From assembly GCA_036429605.1 (NCBI GenBank), contig CM071590.1:2356001-2420000 (forward strand): a DNA stretch of 64,000 bases, in the 5' to 3' direction. Below the pieces are notes generated by a model. The model saw nothing but the letters and a program-made list of their open reading frames with translations, was not told where the DNA came from and did not search any database. This DNA comes from Cladobotryum mycophilum. Taxonomy: Eukaryota; Ascomycota; Sordariomycetes; Hypocreales; Hypocreaceae. A program made the translations under genes and the position numbers. Positions 1-12,589 of this stretch are shown piece after piece; the first letter of the stretch is position 1, and every line of letters starts with the position of its first letter.

Positions 1-1718
1 GCCACCGCCCAACAGCTTCGCAAAGAATGGAAAGAGGTAAAAGTAAACGTCAATCCCATGGGGATCAGCGTGTACAAGCTCGCTGCCAAGGACGGCAAAG
101 GATCCTGGTTTGCCAGGAGAAGCGTCCACGAGGGCTTGACCTTTGACTCGTGGAAAACTGGGCTTGAGAAGGAGTTCCCCGAGACGATGAAGTTTCAATC
201 AGGACCGGGCAGTGGTAACATACGAGGCATCGGGGCCGACAAGAGAGTTGAGAGTCAGCTCATTGACGGCTCTGGCCATTTGAGCGGTAGGTTTGCCCCA
301 TACCATGTTATTGATCTTCCCTTTCGCCAACTTGCTAACTCTTTGGCAGTCTTTCAATTATCTGCGCAGTTTCCAGGTCCTACAGCTCCGAGAGACTTCA
401 TCACACTTCTCTTGACCTCCGACAACTCCCAACAACACAATGGAAATTCGAGGCCGCTGAGACAATACGTGATTGTTTCGAAGCCCTGCACTCATCCCGA
501 ATGTCCTAATCGACAAGGAATTATCCGAGGCCAGTACGAGTCTGTTGAGATTATCAGAGAGGTGCCTATCGAGCGGGACCCCTTGGTTACCGGGAGATCA
601 CTGTCATCGACTGACCTGAGTACCGATGAGAGCCGACGAACTGGTGCCGAATCTGGTCAGGCTCAAATGACAGCTATTGAGTGGCTTATGGTGACCCGGA
701 GTGACCCAGGAGGCAGCGTTCCGCGCTTCATGGTCGAGAAAGGCACACCACCTGGAATCGTTGGCGACGCCGGCAAGTTTGTTAATTGGATAACCGAAAA
801 GTCAAAGGATAACTTTGCGACATCTGATGATGCTAACCCGCAAACAGACGCCGCGACGGGAAATGATGGCCAAAACAATATACAAAAAATACCTTCTATC
901 CGAGAACCTGATAGTGCTCAGCAACAGGAGGGGCAGGACGAAAATATTCCGAGTAGCAACGGCATCTATGGCATAATAAGCGGAATATATGGGGTTGCAT
1001 CTTCAGTTGTCGCCAGCGGTTTCCGGCAGTTTAGCAGTCCCGCTGGTAGTAACGCTAGCCAGGAGAGCTTGCATGAAATGACAGAGGGGCTCGAGGATGA
1101 TGATGACGATGATCAAACAGTGTCAAGCGAGACCTCGTCCATACGCACTTTTGCTTCCGCTCTCGAGAAGAGCTTGACAGAGGAACAACGTGCTCAAAGC
1201 CTTGCCGGAAGTAATTCAGATGAGTCCAAAGCTCAGAATCAATCGCTTGAAAGGGAGCTCAGGAAACTCCAAGAAAGACGCCGCAAACTGGACGAAAAGG
1301 CTATCCAGATGCAGGAGCGTCTAGAATCGAAGCGTCGCGGGGGAAAGAGAAGGACGAGGCATCGGTAGCCAAGATGCGCGAGAAGCACGAGAAGGAACTG
1401 GCCAAGCAGGAAGCAAAGTACAAGCGCGAGCTGCAAAAGCTAGAAGAGAAGCGCGAGCAGGAGGAGCGAAAAGCCGAGGCACGGAGGCGCAAGAATGTTG
1501 AGAAGGAAGAGAAGCTCACTCTGAGCCTTGAGCTGGAGAAGGCCAGGGCCGAGAGGGATGTTGCGCTGAAGCAGATTGAGATTCTTAAGAGCCAGGTGGG
1601 CGAGCTGCAGGCGCAGAATACGATGCTGGTGGCTAAGATGGGGAGGCTGGGAGGTATCGATAGGACGAATTCGTCGGACTCGAAAGGCTCGGGGGTGGCA
1701 AGCACGAAATCGGGATGA
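1..1718 (+). CDS. DUF3074 (START-like) protein with C-terminal coiled coil, 5' partial, one apparent frameshift
   Basis: The reading frame is open from base 1, so the start lies upstream of the window. An in-frame 63-nt intron (287-349, GTAGGT...GCTAAC...CAG) joins HLS to VFQLSAQFP. The first ~230 residues resemble the fungal DUF3074 domain, a START/Bet v1-like fold presumed to bind lipid; the ligand is unknown. A Ser/Gln-rich linker follows, with an Asp/Glu run near 1096-1110, then a long Glu/Lys/Arg-rich coiled coil (about 1200-1660). The coiled coil leaves frame at a five-G run (1339-1343), reaches a stop at 1366-1368 and continues without loss of character in another frame to a stop at 1716-1718. 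One additional G makes the spliced length divisible by three (at least 551 residues). The family is recognised from sequence; the membrane or lipid role is inferred from the family. Confidence 0.75.
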
Positions 1719-1957
1719 TGAGGCAGCAAAATGGATAGACCTTTTCTTCTTCTTTTTTTATGTACTCATGATGATAATGTAGCACGGATTGGGAAAGCAG
1801 AGTATGGCGTTTTGGCAAGGGGGAGTTGGTCTGGGTCAAATTATCAACATACCAAAACAGAGTTTCAGGGGGGGGGGGGTCAAGGCTGGCGATGATGATT
1901 GAATTGACTTATTCTTTTTTCTCTTTCTCTTCTTCTTTCCTTCTTGTCTATTTGGTT
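1719..1957. other. Convergent 3' intergenic spacer with G12 run
   Basis: A short spacer between the 3' ends of the DUF3074 gene and the THADA-like gene. It holds T-rich tracts and a 12-G homopolymer at 1868-1879. No gene is visible. Confidence 0.6.
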
Positions 1958-4900
1958 CTAGATGTCTACTAATGCTCCTGTAAGTAGCTTGGATACCCTG
2001 TGGCCTTGCGAGAGTAACTCTCTCGTCTTAAGAACCGCTTGCTGAAGCTCCTGACTGCCATGAGCTTTGCTCAATGCCACGGCACCGCGGATGGTACGCG
2101 TGCAAATAGCAAAGGCGTGAGGGTTTGAAGCCCAGCCCAGAGGCCCGTCTTCCTGATCCAAAAGTATCTGGACCCGACCCAGGCCATCGCGTACCCACTC
2201 ATCCAGCTTGGCGAGCGTCGCATCACCAGACTCCCAGTTGAGACCCTCAAGGACGTTTATCCATCGCTCAGTCTCACGAACTTCATCGACAAAGAGGTTC
2301 TGCTCCTCCACGGCGAAGAGCGAGTCATCAAACTCGAGGGCCGCAGCGAGTTGATCCTCGGCAGATGTCCATGGGCAGCCAGCCACTGCCGTGCCGCCGC
2401 GTTCCCCGACGATTCTGCTCGTGACGATGGATTTGAATGCGGAGCTGTTGCTGAAGTGCTGGGCGAGCCACTGCAGGAGACGATTGGCGGCTTCCATGGG
2501 GGCGAGGAGTTGCCCGAGGATGCTCCTTACGGTTTCGGATCCAACGTCACGGACTTCGTCGTCGTCATCGTTCAAAGTGTCATAGAGGGCGAGGAGCGCG
2601 GGAAGATAGTCGTCATTATCACATGTATCTCCAACAAGGCTGAAGAATGAACGGAGTGATTCGGCTGCTGCGAAGCGTGTGTCAAAGGTCTAAATTAAAA
2701 AAAACGTTAGAAATGCCTGCTCTTCAGTACATGGTGGGTAGGATATAGGGGTGAAATTATTGTGGGGTTGGAGAATGTTTGTTAATAGAGGGGTCACCCA
2801 CTTTATCGTCAAGACCAGCATCACTCATCATAAGACCCCAGTTTTGGAGTGTCGATTCTGGGATCCCTTGAGCCCTCATCCGAACAGCCCATGTACCGCC
2901 GCTAGCCCTGATGATGGCATTGGATAGAGACGGGTTCAATGATCGTAGCGGGATCAAGGTCCATAGATCCACGAGCGACGATGCTAATAGTCCACCAACA
3001 TTATCCTTCTGAATGAGCCGATCCACCAGCTCGGCGAGGTTGTTAATAGCCACCGCTTGTGGCTCCATGAACTTGGTCTTGAAGCAAATATCAACATAGA
3101 GCGTGCACAAGTCTAAAAGGACATCGCTCGAAGTCGACGCTAAAGGCCATATTGCCGGCATTGCTTCAAGAGCTGTAACCAATGTATCGGCGCCGATATG
3201 CTTTTCCAGCAAAAGGGTCCGGACTCGGTTTACGGCATCATCCTCCTGGGATGCAAATATAATTCCACTCAACAAGCTTTGAGACCTAAACAATGCGGAT
3301 CCACTAATTATTGGTATCGAGACTTTGGGTGGCTGCAGGGGCTGTGAGGAAGACTTCTGGAACATCCATATTGTGTTGATAACCTCCAGATATGCGGCAA
3401 TGACATCTGGGCAGTTGAAATATTGGACATCAATCTGTGTATTAGCAAGAAAGGCTGTCAGTTCCGGCAGATCGGCTATCTCATGTTAGTTCTGGCTCTG
3501 AAAGAAAAGGGGGTTTTGAGATGCCCACCGGTGAGGCGATCCAACGACACTTCTGTGAGTCTCTCAAACAGGAATTTAAGAGATAAAAGTACGCCATGTA
3601 GGTAGTTCTGCCCCTTGGGGGTTTTGTCATCAAATGCCTTCTGGAATAGTTCTTTAATGACAACAAGCCACCTCTCATGGAGCAAGCAAGAGCAAAGCGT
3701 CCTAGCCGCTATCTCGCGAACGTGCCATACAGGGCTTGAGAGGTATGTGGCGACATGCACCTGAATCTCATCCCGTAGCAGATCAGGGGGTCCAGCTCGG
3801 CGGATGATGTCCAAGGCAGGAAAAACCGATTCTGCCGCTGATGTAGCAGCAGTTGAAGCTATCATCTGATGACCGGACTTGAGAAGATTGGCCAACACTG
3901 TGGGAAGGTTAGGATACCTATGGTATGGGATTCGATTGGCTTTGCCGTCCCATCCGGCCTCGATCATAGACTTGCTCTCCTGCGAACCGAAAAGAGTGTC
4001 AATGAGACTTCGGAGAAAGATCAACCCACAGTTCCGAATGGCCCAAACTTCAGATCTTAGGCCACTCGCAGCCAGCTCCAAACACTGAGGCAGATACTTC
4101 TCAGACTTATTTCCCATCGAGGTAAGAAGGGAGTTTTTGAAGATGTCCTTGAGACAATTATAGGCATGAACCTGCGACAAGTTTGAGCCGTCTGTCTCGG
4201 AAACTTGTGCCTCGACACTAGCAATTTCTATCAGCTTCTCCAGTACTTCTTCAAATGAAGGACTTGCTGCGTTTGCCGAAAGAATGCCCGTCATCAGAGA
4301 AGGAATTCCGGCGGATCTTCTAGTGGTGGATGCTTGAGTGAAAATAGCGTTCATAGTACCCTGGGTAATAAAGCCGTTAGCATTCCTTTGGTCTCTAACC
4401 TCGCATTAAGACTTGAGGGGGTTTCATGTCTTATGCTTGGATTGATAGGCCTCTCTCACCTTGTACCAAACATTTAGGATTGGTTCTGCTCCATCAGTTT
4501 GCTCCAAATGCTTTGCTAGCTGACAGCAAGTCGCAAACGTTGCCGCAACCGTGGTAAAAGCTCCTCGATGTCTGAGACTGGCTAATTGATCAAACGTCAA
4601 GTTTCCGATTTCCTCAAATGTTTCTCGTGAAGGGACTATGAATCCTTCTTGAGACTTGTTTCTCATCGTCGAAGCCAATGTCCTCATCAAGTTGCTGGAA
4701 GAAATTAGCCGTGGAAACGACAACAGACAGTATTGAAATATTCACCTAGACTCATGAATCGAGCGAAAACTATAGCTCAGGAGACCCTTGGTGTCAAGGC
4801 CTTCCATGTCCTCTAGCTCCTGAGGCAAATGCCCTTCCGGTGAGTCGTCACAGAGGATGTCCCGTACAGTTTTCCAGATCCGAACACAGCACGCAACCGC

Positions 4901-7006
4901 CCTTTCTTGCAAGATATTGACAGATTTTAATTCGGAGTAAGAGAAGCTCTTCTCGGAAACAACTTGCCACGTGGTGCAGAGAGACGCAAAATCGCTGTGC
5001 AGGGGGTGGCAAGAACTGCGCGGCCAAGATCCGTCTCCGCCTGTGATATCTTGTACTCTAGTGACTCAACAAGCTTTGAAAGAAGATTGAGGCGCTCTTC
5101 TCCGGTGTTTAGGAACTTGTATAATAGCTGGGAGGCCCGGGCGACACCATCGGAATGATCAGCTCTTGCTGTGCGAAGTGAAAGATCGTCTGCCCGTTTC
5201 AAGAGTTCTCCAAGCTCCCCTGTCGGACTTTGACTGGTTCTTTGAGAGTTAAAACTGAATCTTCGGTATTTTTCATCGGCAAGAAAGCGTGCTATGACGA
5301 GCGATGCAATCTCTCGAACGTCATCAAATGGATCCATGACGAGATCGGCAAGAGCTCGCATCCATTTGTCGTTAAAAAGGTCAAAGACCAGCTCCTGGTC
5401 CTCAGCTGTCTCCCAGTTCTTCGAGGCTTCGCCCTCCATACGAAGTATAAATAGCATACTCTTCAGTGATGCAATGTGTCGTTGGTATGATGCGGTTGGT
5501 GTCAACTCGGCACACAAGAAGCCTATGTACCAGTTCAAGAACTTCTCATGATATTCGAGGCATTGTATTAGCTGGACCTCTGGAAGTGAGATCAAGTTGG
5601 TATGATATAGTATTGGTTGGATGCCGGCATCGGGTCGATTACGTTTCTGGGCCTTTGCTCTTGCTCTAGGTATGCTGCGTTTCAATACCGCGATAGCACC
5701 GCGCACTCGTTTGTACATGTCTCTTGCTCGAGCACAAACATCCACTCGAAATTTGGCATCTGGGTCAGCAAAGAATGTTCCCAAATGTCTTTTAAGCAGG
5801 TCAAGCGTGGTTGAGGAGTATGGTCTCGTTGTTGATGGAGAGCTTATCAAGAGTGTAAAAGCCAATGACCGAACCTCGTGTGAAGGGTGGGTCAGAACAC
5901 TCTCAAGGACACTTTCTTGCAGAACAATACAAGAGTTGGAGTCTGTGTTTTCATCATCGCCGATATCTAAGACTTATTAATGATTGCTGAAAAGGGGGTT
6001 GGATGGTATCTTACAGGGCTCTTCGACAAGGCCAACTTTCTTCCCGGTCTCTAATGCAGCAAGACGAAGAAGAGCAGAAGTATCAAAATCAGCATTTAGC
6101 ACTGAGTGAGGGTTGATTTCATTCATCTTCTGCAGAAATTTCAGGGCCTCAGATCTATCGGCTTTAAATAGGGGAAGAAATATGTAATTCTTGATGCGCT
6201 CCAGAAGTGATGGGTCCTCCGTAAGGAAGTCAAGTAGCCAGCGGTGCCAAGTGTCAATGCTTAAACCTGTAGCATCATCTTCACCCTTTTGCCGGAGGTC
6301 CTTGTACACGCTCACTATGAACTTGCCCGCTGCCGGACAGACGAAGTGTAATTTGACCCACTGGAAAAGATCGTCCACGAAGAGCCGCCATACTTCAATC
6401 GTCTCTTCTGGCACGGCATCCTTGAGATGAGAGCGATGGGCTGAGTGGATGCCCTCCAGGGTAAAGACTCCTTTTGTCAAGAAATAGTCAAGAGTTTTAA
6501 AGGCCGACTTGGCCACGGGCTTGGTGGAGCGACCGATTACGATTGAAACCAGGTTGTTAAGAAGCGAATCCCTAATGATGAAAGAAGCCTCCTTATCAGG
6601 ATGTCTGCCCAGGAGTTGTGCTATTAAGTCGAGGACCAGTCTCATTGATCGATGATGGTCAAACTCATTCCAATCGATATAGAAATCGAAGAGCCTAAAA
6701 ACGACGTCCTGCGAAAAGGACCACTGTAGGAGGTCTTCATGTTGTGCCTTGGAAGTTCGTTCTATAAAACCACAGAGTCTCATACAGCCCTGACCTGAGA
6801 CGGATTTTGGCTGAGCGGATTCTGCAAGGAGAGCTTCGAAAATAGTACGGGCTAGACTACACACTCTCAGCGAATTTGAACTATAAAGAGCATATAAAAG
6901 ACTCGCACCTCTGCTGCAACCCTTTTTCCTGCTCTTCAAGCCATGTTATTACTGGCGCCGGATTGCCGAGCAAATCAACATGGTCAGGGATGCCTTCAAC
7001 GTGCAT
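1958..7006 (-). CDS. TRM732: THADA/Trm732-like tRNA methylation cofactor (DUF2428, HEAT-like repeats), one apparent frameshift
   Basis: Seven exons on the minus strand: 7006-6909, 6856-6015, 5966-4746, 4694-4460, 4360-3529, 3475-2802 and 2689-1958. Introns are 52, 48, 51, 99, 53 and 112 nt, all GT-AG. The start ATG at 7004-7006 was chosen because its exon joins in frame to SLARTIFEALL through a 52-nt intron. The DUF2428 core is plain: STTRRSAGIPSLMTGIL, QVHAYNCLKDIF, then WAIRNCGLIFLRSLIDTLFG. An upstream block reads HPSHEVRSLAFTLLISSPST. In yeast Trm732 partners the methyltransferase Trm7 for 2'-O-methylation of position 32 in certain tRNAs; THADA is the animal relative. The frame breaks at a C5 run (G5 on the plus strand, 5002-5006). 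One extra C gives ATPLHSDFASL and a total of 1544 residues, normal for filamentous fungi. Confidence 0.88.
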
Positions 7007-7390
7007 ATTGATCGCAAAATGGGGTATTCAAAGCTTCTTTGCTCAACACATGCCCATGAAACTATTTTTAGGGGAAATATGAAGGTCAGCAGGTCAGAAA
7101 GATCATGCAAAACCAAAACAAAAATCTCCCTCAAAAGAATTCCCTCTCAATAGCAGATTTCTTTCTCATCAGGTTCTTTACCCATGAGTAACTTCCTCAG
7201 ACTTCAGCACTCTCGCAGCACGTGACGCCACACGTGAGAAAATTTTGCCCTGCGCGCACGAACCCCCACTTTCGCTGTCGGTCCACAACACCATGTCGAA
7301 AATCACTAAAATCTTTTGACCATAATTTTTTTCCGTAACCACCATACGTCCTGACCACCATTAGATCGCTTCTATTGGGAGACTGCCAAA
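7007..7390. other. Divergent promoter region, THADA-like gene / uL1
   Basis: A 384-bp spacer between the two start codons, so both promoters must lie here or overlap the leaders. It contains two CACGTGA boxes (listed separately) and a pyrimidine/T-rich stretch just before the uL1 start. Confidence 0.6.
7219..7236. promoter_or_regulatory. Paired CACGTGA E-boxes upstream of the uL1 gene
   Basis: CACGTG occurs at 7219-7224 and 7231-7236, start-to-start 12 bp, each followed by A. They lie about 155-170 bp upstream of the uL1 ATG. CACGTGA is the classical site of the bHLH factor Cbf1/Cpf1, a regulator of ribosomal protein genes in Candida albicans. That it acts here is inference. Confidence 0.45.
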
Positions 7391-8276
7391 ATGTCTAAGA
7401 TCACAGTCGGTACGTAGAATGACGAATTCGACAGCTATGAATCTGCTCCAATTTTTTTTTCTGGCTGGCGGATTAGAATTCAGTGACATGGTCATGCTAA
7501 CAATTGTGATACAGCTAATGTCCGGACGCAAGTCGCGGAGCTCTTGGAGTACTCCAACGAGACCAAGAAGCGTAACTTCCTCGAGACCGTCGAGCTCCAG
7601 ATCGGCCTCAAGAACTATGACCCTCAGCGTGACAAGCGTTTCTCCGGCACCATCAAGCTGCCCTCCGTCCCCCGCCCTAACATGAGCATCTGGTATGGCG
7701 ACAATCATCCTTTCGGTCGATGGGCAAAGGCAACGTTGGACTAACTTTCTGGGTGTGTAGCATTCTCGGTGACCAGCACGATCTCGATCGTGCCAAGCAC
7801 GGTGGTGTTGACGCCATGTCCGCTGATGACTTGAAGAAGCTCAACAAGAACAAGAAGCTCATCAAGAAGCTTGCTCGCAAGTACGATGCCTTCGTTGCTT
7901 CTGAGGCTCTCATCAAGCAGATCCCCCGTCTCTTGGGCCCCGGTCTGTCCAAGGGTAAGCCAACTCCTTCTACCGTTGATATGATGAGCACTCTCACTAA
8001 CTTCTCCTTTCAGCTGGCAAGTTCCCTACCCCCGTCTCCCACGCTGATGACTTGAGCGGCAAGATCACTGAGGTCAAGTCCACCATCAAGTTCCAGCTGA
8101 AGAAGGTTCTCTGCATGGGTGTCGCCGTCGGAAACGTCGGTATGGACCAGGAGCAGCTCGTTGCCAACGTCATGTTGGCCATCAACTACCTGGTTTCCCT
8201 GCTGAAGAAGGGCTGGCAGAACGTTGGAAGTCTTACCATCAAGGCTTCCATGTCTCCTCCCAAGCGCCTCTACTAA
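7391..8276 (+). CDS. RPL1: 60S ribosomal protein uL1 (L10a / L1)
   Basis: Four exons: 7391-7409, 7515-7692, 7761-7954 and 8014-8276, with introns of 105, 68 and 59 nt. The spliced length of 654 nt encodes 217 residues, the standard eukaryotic length. The protein begins MSKITVANVRTQVAELL and contains KLPSVPRPNMSICILGDQ and KFPTPVSHADDLSGK, hallmarks of the cytosolic uL1 family that forms the L1 stalk of the large subunit and moves with tRNA leaving the E site. The first exon is only 19 nt, and early introns are common in fungal ribosomal protein genes. Codons are biased to C/G-ending forms, as expected for high expression. The gene is divergent from the THADA-like gene. Confidence 0.97.
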
Positions 8277-8576
8277 GCTGGTCTTTGCGCTTTTCGTCTT
8301 TGTTTGAGATATTCCATCTATGACTGTCGATAAAAGATAGCTAGCTTAGAGTCTTATCCAAGGGCTTCAGCCATTTGACACTCATTTAATGAAGTGCCGC
8401 AATTTTCGTGATTCAAGTGACCGTCTATGCTGCATGTGAACCGAGTATTGCTACATGAACCACACAAATAGCCATAGTATAAGTAATACAGTGAACTGCA
8501 AGGAGGAAAGCTAGTGGGAGCTTGGAGACACCACTATATGGTTTAACAGATTTGTTATCTAGATCTATCATAAATG
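8277..8576. other. Convergent 3' spacer, uL1 / SMP3
   Basis: 300 bp between two stop codons. A/T-rich, with no ORF or repeat of note; presumably the two 3' UTRs. Confidence 0.5.
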
Positions 8577-10459
8577 TTATCTATCTTCAGTCCCACAGCT
8601 TTTCGTCACTCTCCAAGCAACAAGGCCGCGGCGGCCAATGACTCTAGACAATGTATTCCAAACGCCATCATCTCCAAAGTCCATATCATCAAGGTTCAGA
8701 TGCTGTCGATAGCGCCAAACTTCTCGGAATCGAAGGCCTTCCAGCCCCTTATTGGGAAGAAAGGGATCTAGCCAGGTGGCGGATGCTGGTGCGATCAAGT
8801 ATGTCCCGTTCTTCTCCTTTAAGTATTCTTGGTTTCGTCGGTCCGCCGGGGTATCGCAAGTGGCGAGATCGGTCAATTTCTCGAGCAATATATCTCCTTT
8901 CATTCCCATGACATCGCTGGTCTGCAAAACCTCATTTTTCCCATTAAGTAGCCAAATAGGGGGTGAATATGTCTTCCACCATATGGCATGGGTTGCATCA
9001 GGCTGGTTGCTCATAAAAACTTGCCCAGGGACAATGCCTCCTTGGTGGTAGATTCCCATTAGCACACCAAAAAATAGGTTGAAAATAACCCAACCAGCAG
9101 TCCAGAGTTGCAGAACTATTCGGTTTCGAGGGAGTTGAACTGACGACAGGATCAAGGGTACAGTAGGCAACAGGAATCGCGCTTCTTGATGTTGAAAGAT
9201 GGACAAAACAAAAAGTCCCGAAATAGCCGAGTATAGCCTCAGGGACAGATGAGGTTGGGTGAACAGGAGGATGGCTGCCGGACCTAGAAGCTGAGGAAGA
9301 TTTGCAAGTAGATGTTGATACCAAGGATGTAGGCCATGCTGGGCCAAGTTACCGGTTTGAGAGTTGTATAAGAAGTTGTTGAGCGGAGTAATAACAGGGT
9401 TAGTGATTAGGTCGGTCCAGGTGATGTGTCCGGGTGTATAAAAAGCGGTATCCAGCGCAATGGCGACTAAAGTAGTGCTAAGGGCTGCCAAAACCAGGGC
9501 TGCCAAAGAAAATGGTCTGTTCAGGTCAGTTTACGTGTCCATTCTAAGGATAATAAAGGAAGCCAATGAATGCTTGGGGACGCACTTATTCAAAAAATGA
9601 AGTAATAAGCGAAACCCGGGTATCAACAGGAAGGCCGGAAAGGTAATGCGGTTGAAGACACCGAAGACGACAACCATGCCAAGAGCCGCAGATGTTATAA
9701 CTGACGATTGTTGCTGTATGATTGTAAGTAAAAGAGGGGCTTGGCAGGGGTGGGAGTGCTTGGCGAAACATACGCGGGCATCCACGATGCGTTGTATAAG
9801 GACCAAGCTCCATAACACGACCAATGTTTCGATGGAATTGGAAAAGGTATGCGTTTGATATGTCCAAGTGACGTATGAGGATGCGACGAGCAGGACGGCG
9901 ACGCGACGGTGACGCGGAGACGCGATCTGTTCATGAAGGGCCCAGTCTTCAAGCACGAAGCTGATCAAGAACATGAGGACCCTTAGGGTCCAGAATACAG
10001 CGATCGGGGCAATATCGCCATCCTTGCCATTTCCTATCCACAGCCAGCGAAGCAAGAGCATCGGCAGGCCGTATACCGGCCACAGGGGGAAGACACTTCG
10101 AATAGGGTTCTCGCTCGTAAATTCCCACGTACGCCGGACAGGGTAGCTGAAGATTTCGCCTGCACAGACATGGCAAGTTAGCAAACGAAATTCGTCACCG
10201 CCTATGCTGTCTCGCATGCAAATCATTGACATGGTAATAGTGCAACTTCTAGCCACTTTCGTGCCGTCGTCGTTGCACGTATCCCGTCGCAAAGCGCATA
10301 GGCGTCTTCTTTGCGCACAGCACAGCACAGCACAGCACATAGGCACATACCTGCAATAACCTCTGGCCCCTGGAAGTTCTCATCTGGATGGAGATAACTG
10401 GGCGACAAGGCGAACCACAGTCGCACGAGAACTAGAATAAGGTATGTACGCCGCCACAT
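8577..10459 (-). CDS. SMP3: GPI mannosyltransferase 4 (Smp3/PIG-Z family)
   Basis: Four exons on the minus strand: 10459-10351, 10159-9774, 9713-9586 and 9516-8577, with introns of 191, 60 and 69 nt. The spliced 1563 nt encode 520 residues, close to yeast Smp3. The N-terminus MWRRTYLILVLVRLWF is the first membrane segment. It is followed by the luminal HPDENFQG motif (His24-Asp26-Glu27), the signature of GT22 dolichol-phosphate-mannose-dependent transferases. RRTWEFTSENPIRS and many hydrophobic helices follow. Smp3 adds the fourth, alpha-1,2-linked mannose to the GPI core in the ER, which is essential in yeast. The first intron carries a short CAGCA repeat. The frame is intact throughout. The gene is convergent with uL1 and divergent from SKP1. 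Confidence 0.93.
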
Positions 10460-12589
10460 GATATTTTGACTACCTTTCTCGAGGGTGACGCAGACTGATC
10501 AAGCATGGGCTTGGGATGAAGTCGAAGCTGAAAACCGACATGGGCGAGAAAGAAGAAGAGTTCTCCTTTGTGGGATCGGTGGCAGTGGTCGATCGATCAA
10601 TCGCGCGGGCAGAAAAAGGAACAGCGTTGGCGTTTAGGAATGGCGTGGTAGTACTAAAATAAGGGAGATGGATTATACTGTATAGGTGTGATAAGAGCAG
10701 AAGAAAGAAATGAGGTCACTATAGGTAGGTAGTAGGTAGGTGGAGAGCAACCAGGAAACGAAGCTCGACAGCAGCTTTAGGATCTCGACATGATGATCTG
10801 CAACGAGAGCAATGATGAAGAAAATGAAAGAACCAAGAAATCACTAATAGAATAATTCCTCCCGGGCGGGTAGTCAAAGCGCGCCGTTGTTTAAGACTGT
10901 TAGCGAAGGCATAGCGTTATTAGTCGGCAGACAGAGGAGGTGGTGGTGGTAGTGGTGGTGGTCAGATGAGGCTGCTGTTGACCAGCTGGCATCTACTACT
11001 GTGAAAAAGCGTGTGTGCGTGCTGTGCCTGGCAGGCGAAGGGGTGGAATGACCTCATCTTTTGCTGCCGAGTGCTGCTACTACCTTGCTACTAATTATAA
11101 AGCGCACGACAAGGTTGATAAATTCATGTCCCTTTTTGCTTTCATAATCGCTTGTAGGGTTTAGTGACCACTCTTCATTCAGTTTTGATTGACAAGGATG
11201 GTGAAGCACGTGCAAGATGGAAAGTGAACGGAAACTGGAGCATCTTTGATAAGGTAATGCATGAATATCTATTTACGTCTATCTATTCTATTATCTTGTC
11301 CCTCTGTGGAGGTATTCTCATGCAACATGACCTAAAATGGGAAGAAGCAAGGAATGAGATGGACATTCAGGGACAGAGAGGGTACGAGGTAGGTTACCTG
11401 TACATACTACAACAAAGTACTGTACTTGGTAATATAAGTTGCCTGCAATCCAAGGCAGGCATCCGCTCTATTCAAAATTAGAAGCATATATATCATACGG
11501 AGGAGTACTATAGGCTGTCGGTGCTTGCTCCCCTGCCGTTGAGTCACCCCTCACTCATTCAAATGCTAGCACCATTATTAGCCTTCAGACCATGGAGGTG
11601 AGTTTCTGAGGTTTTGACTTCTTTATCATTTAAAATAAAGGCAAGCCCTTCAACCTGCCTTTTGTCAAAGTAAGATACTACAGGTAGTTAAGTAACCAAG
11701 TAGGTACGAAGTAGCTTTATGTTCAAATACGACGCATGAAGGAGCGTCTGATGCATGGCCAAAACATTGACGGCCAAGGATCTACTACTACAGGTGCCTA
11801 CCTTACCCTTTATATCTCTCCCTTGAGTAAATCTCCCTTGTCCCCTTTTTGTTAGGCATTCGGCAACAAAGGCAGCAGCCAACTTAGCGCAAAGGGTTCT
11901 GCCAGATTTAGCTCTAGGCTTGCGTGACTGCCTGGAAGCTTCCTTGTCACGGCTCCAGGGCTGTTTCTTGCTGAACTCTAAGAAGGCACCTAGCGGGTCC
12001 TCTCTTCATCCATCTTCGACCTTCAAAAACCCTGGCTCTCCCTCGATTTCTCTCTTCCTCCCTCGTCATTCAACAACTCGAATATTCTCCTTTCAGCAAA
12101 GCAGCAAACTGCAAACAAAACTTTACCACCATTACTAGTATTTTCTGCAACTTGAATTTTCCCTCTAAGCAAGCATCACCCGAATCGAAACCGAGCTCCC
12201 TTTACTCTCTCGGTCTACATACCGCAGTTCCACACGTCACAGCGCAATTGCACAAAAAGGTACGTACCAGGTTGGTTTGCTACTACTAGGTAGACTCGAC
12301 CCTCGACCTCGACCTCCTTCGTGCTCCTCCACTCCACTCCAGGCTGCGTCTTGCCTCGCCACGGAACCCCGCGGAAACCAAGTGACTTGCTTGGGTACCT
12401 TTTCTCTGGCGTGCACCATACCTTGCACGGCGGCGTGCCTACCACCTTTTGCTCCTAACCAACTCCAACTTCGCCCCATTCTTCTCCTCTGTTGCCTGAA
12501 CCTCAGCATCACATTCCACTTTCGTTACGGTCGCCAGCCTCGCATCACTGACAGAAATTCGTATTTGACCCTTTAGACGATAAACCACA
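10460..12589. other. Divergent intergenic region, SMP3 / SKP1
   Basis: 2.1 kb between two start codons. It holds low-complexity TAGG/CCTA patches (around 10725-10745), GGTGGT repeats (10938-10961) and a pyrimidine-rich leader before SKP1 (about 11990-12490). Short ORFs here show no family resemblance. Confidence 0.5.

Noticed and set aside
6937..6939. ATG at 6937-6939 as start of the THADA-like gene
   Set aside because: The ATG at 7004-7006 with a 52-nt intron (6857-6908) gives a family-like N-terminus and a proper exon sum; the lower start reads intron sequence as protein.
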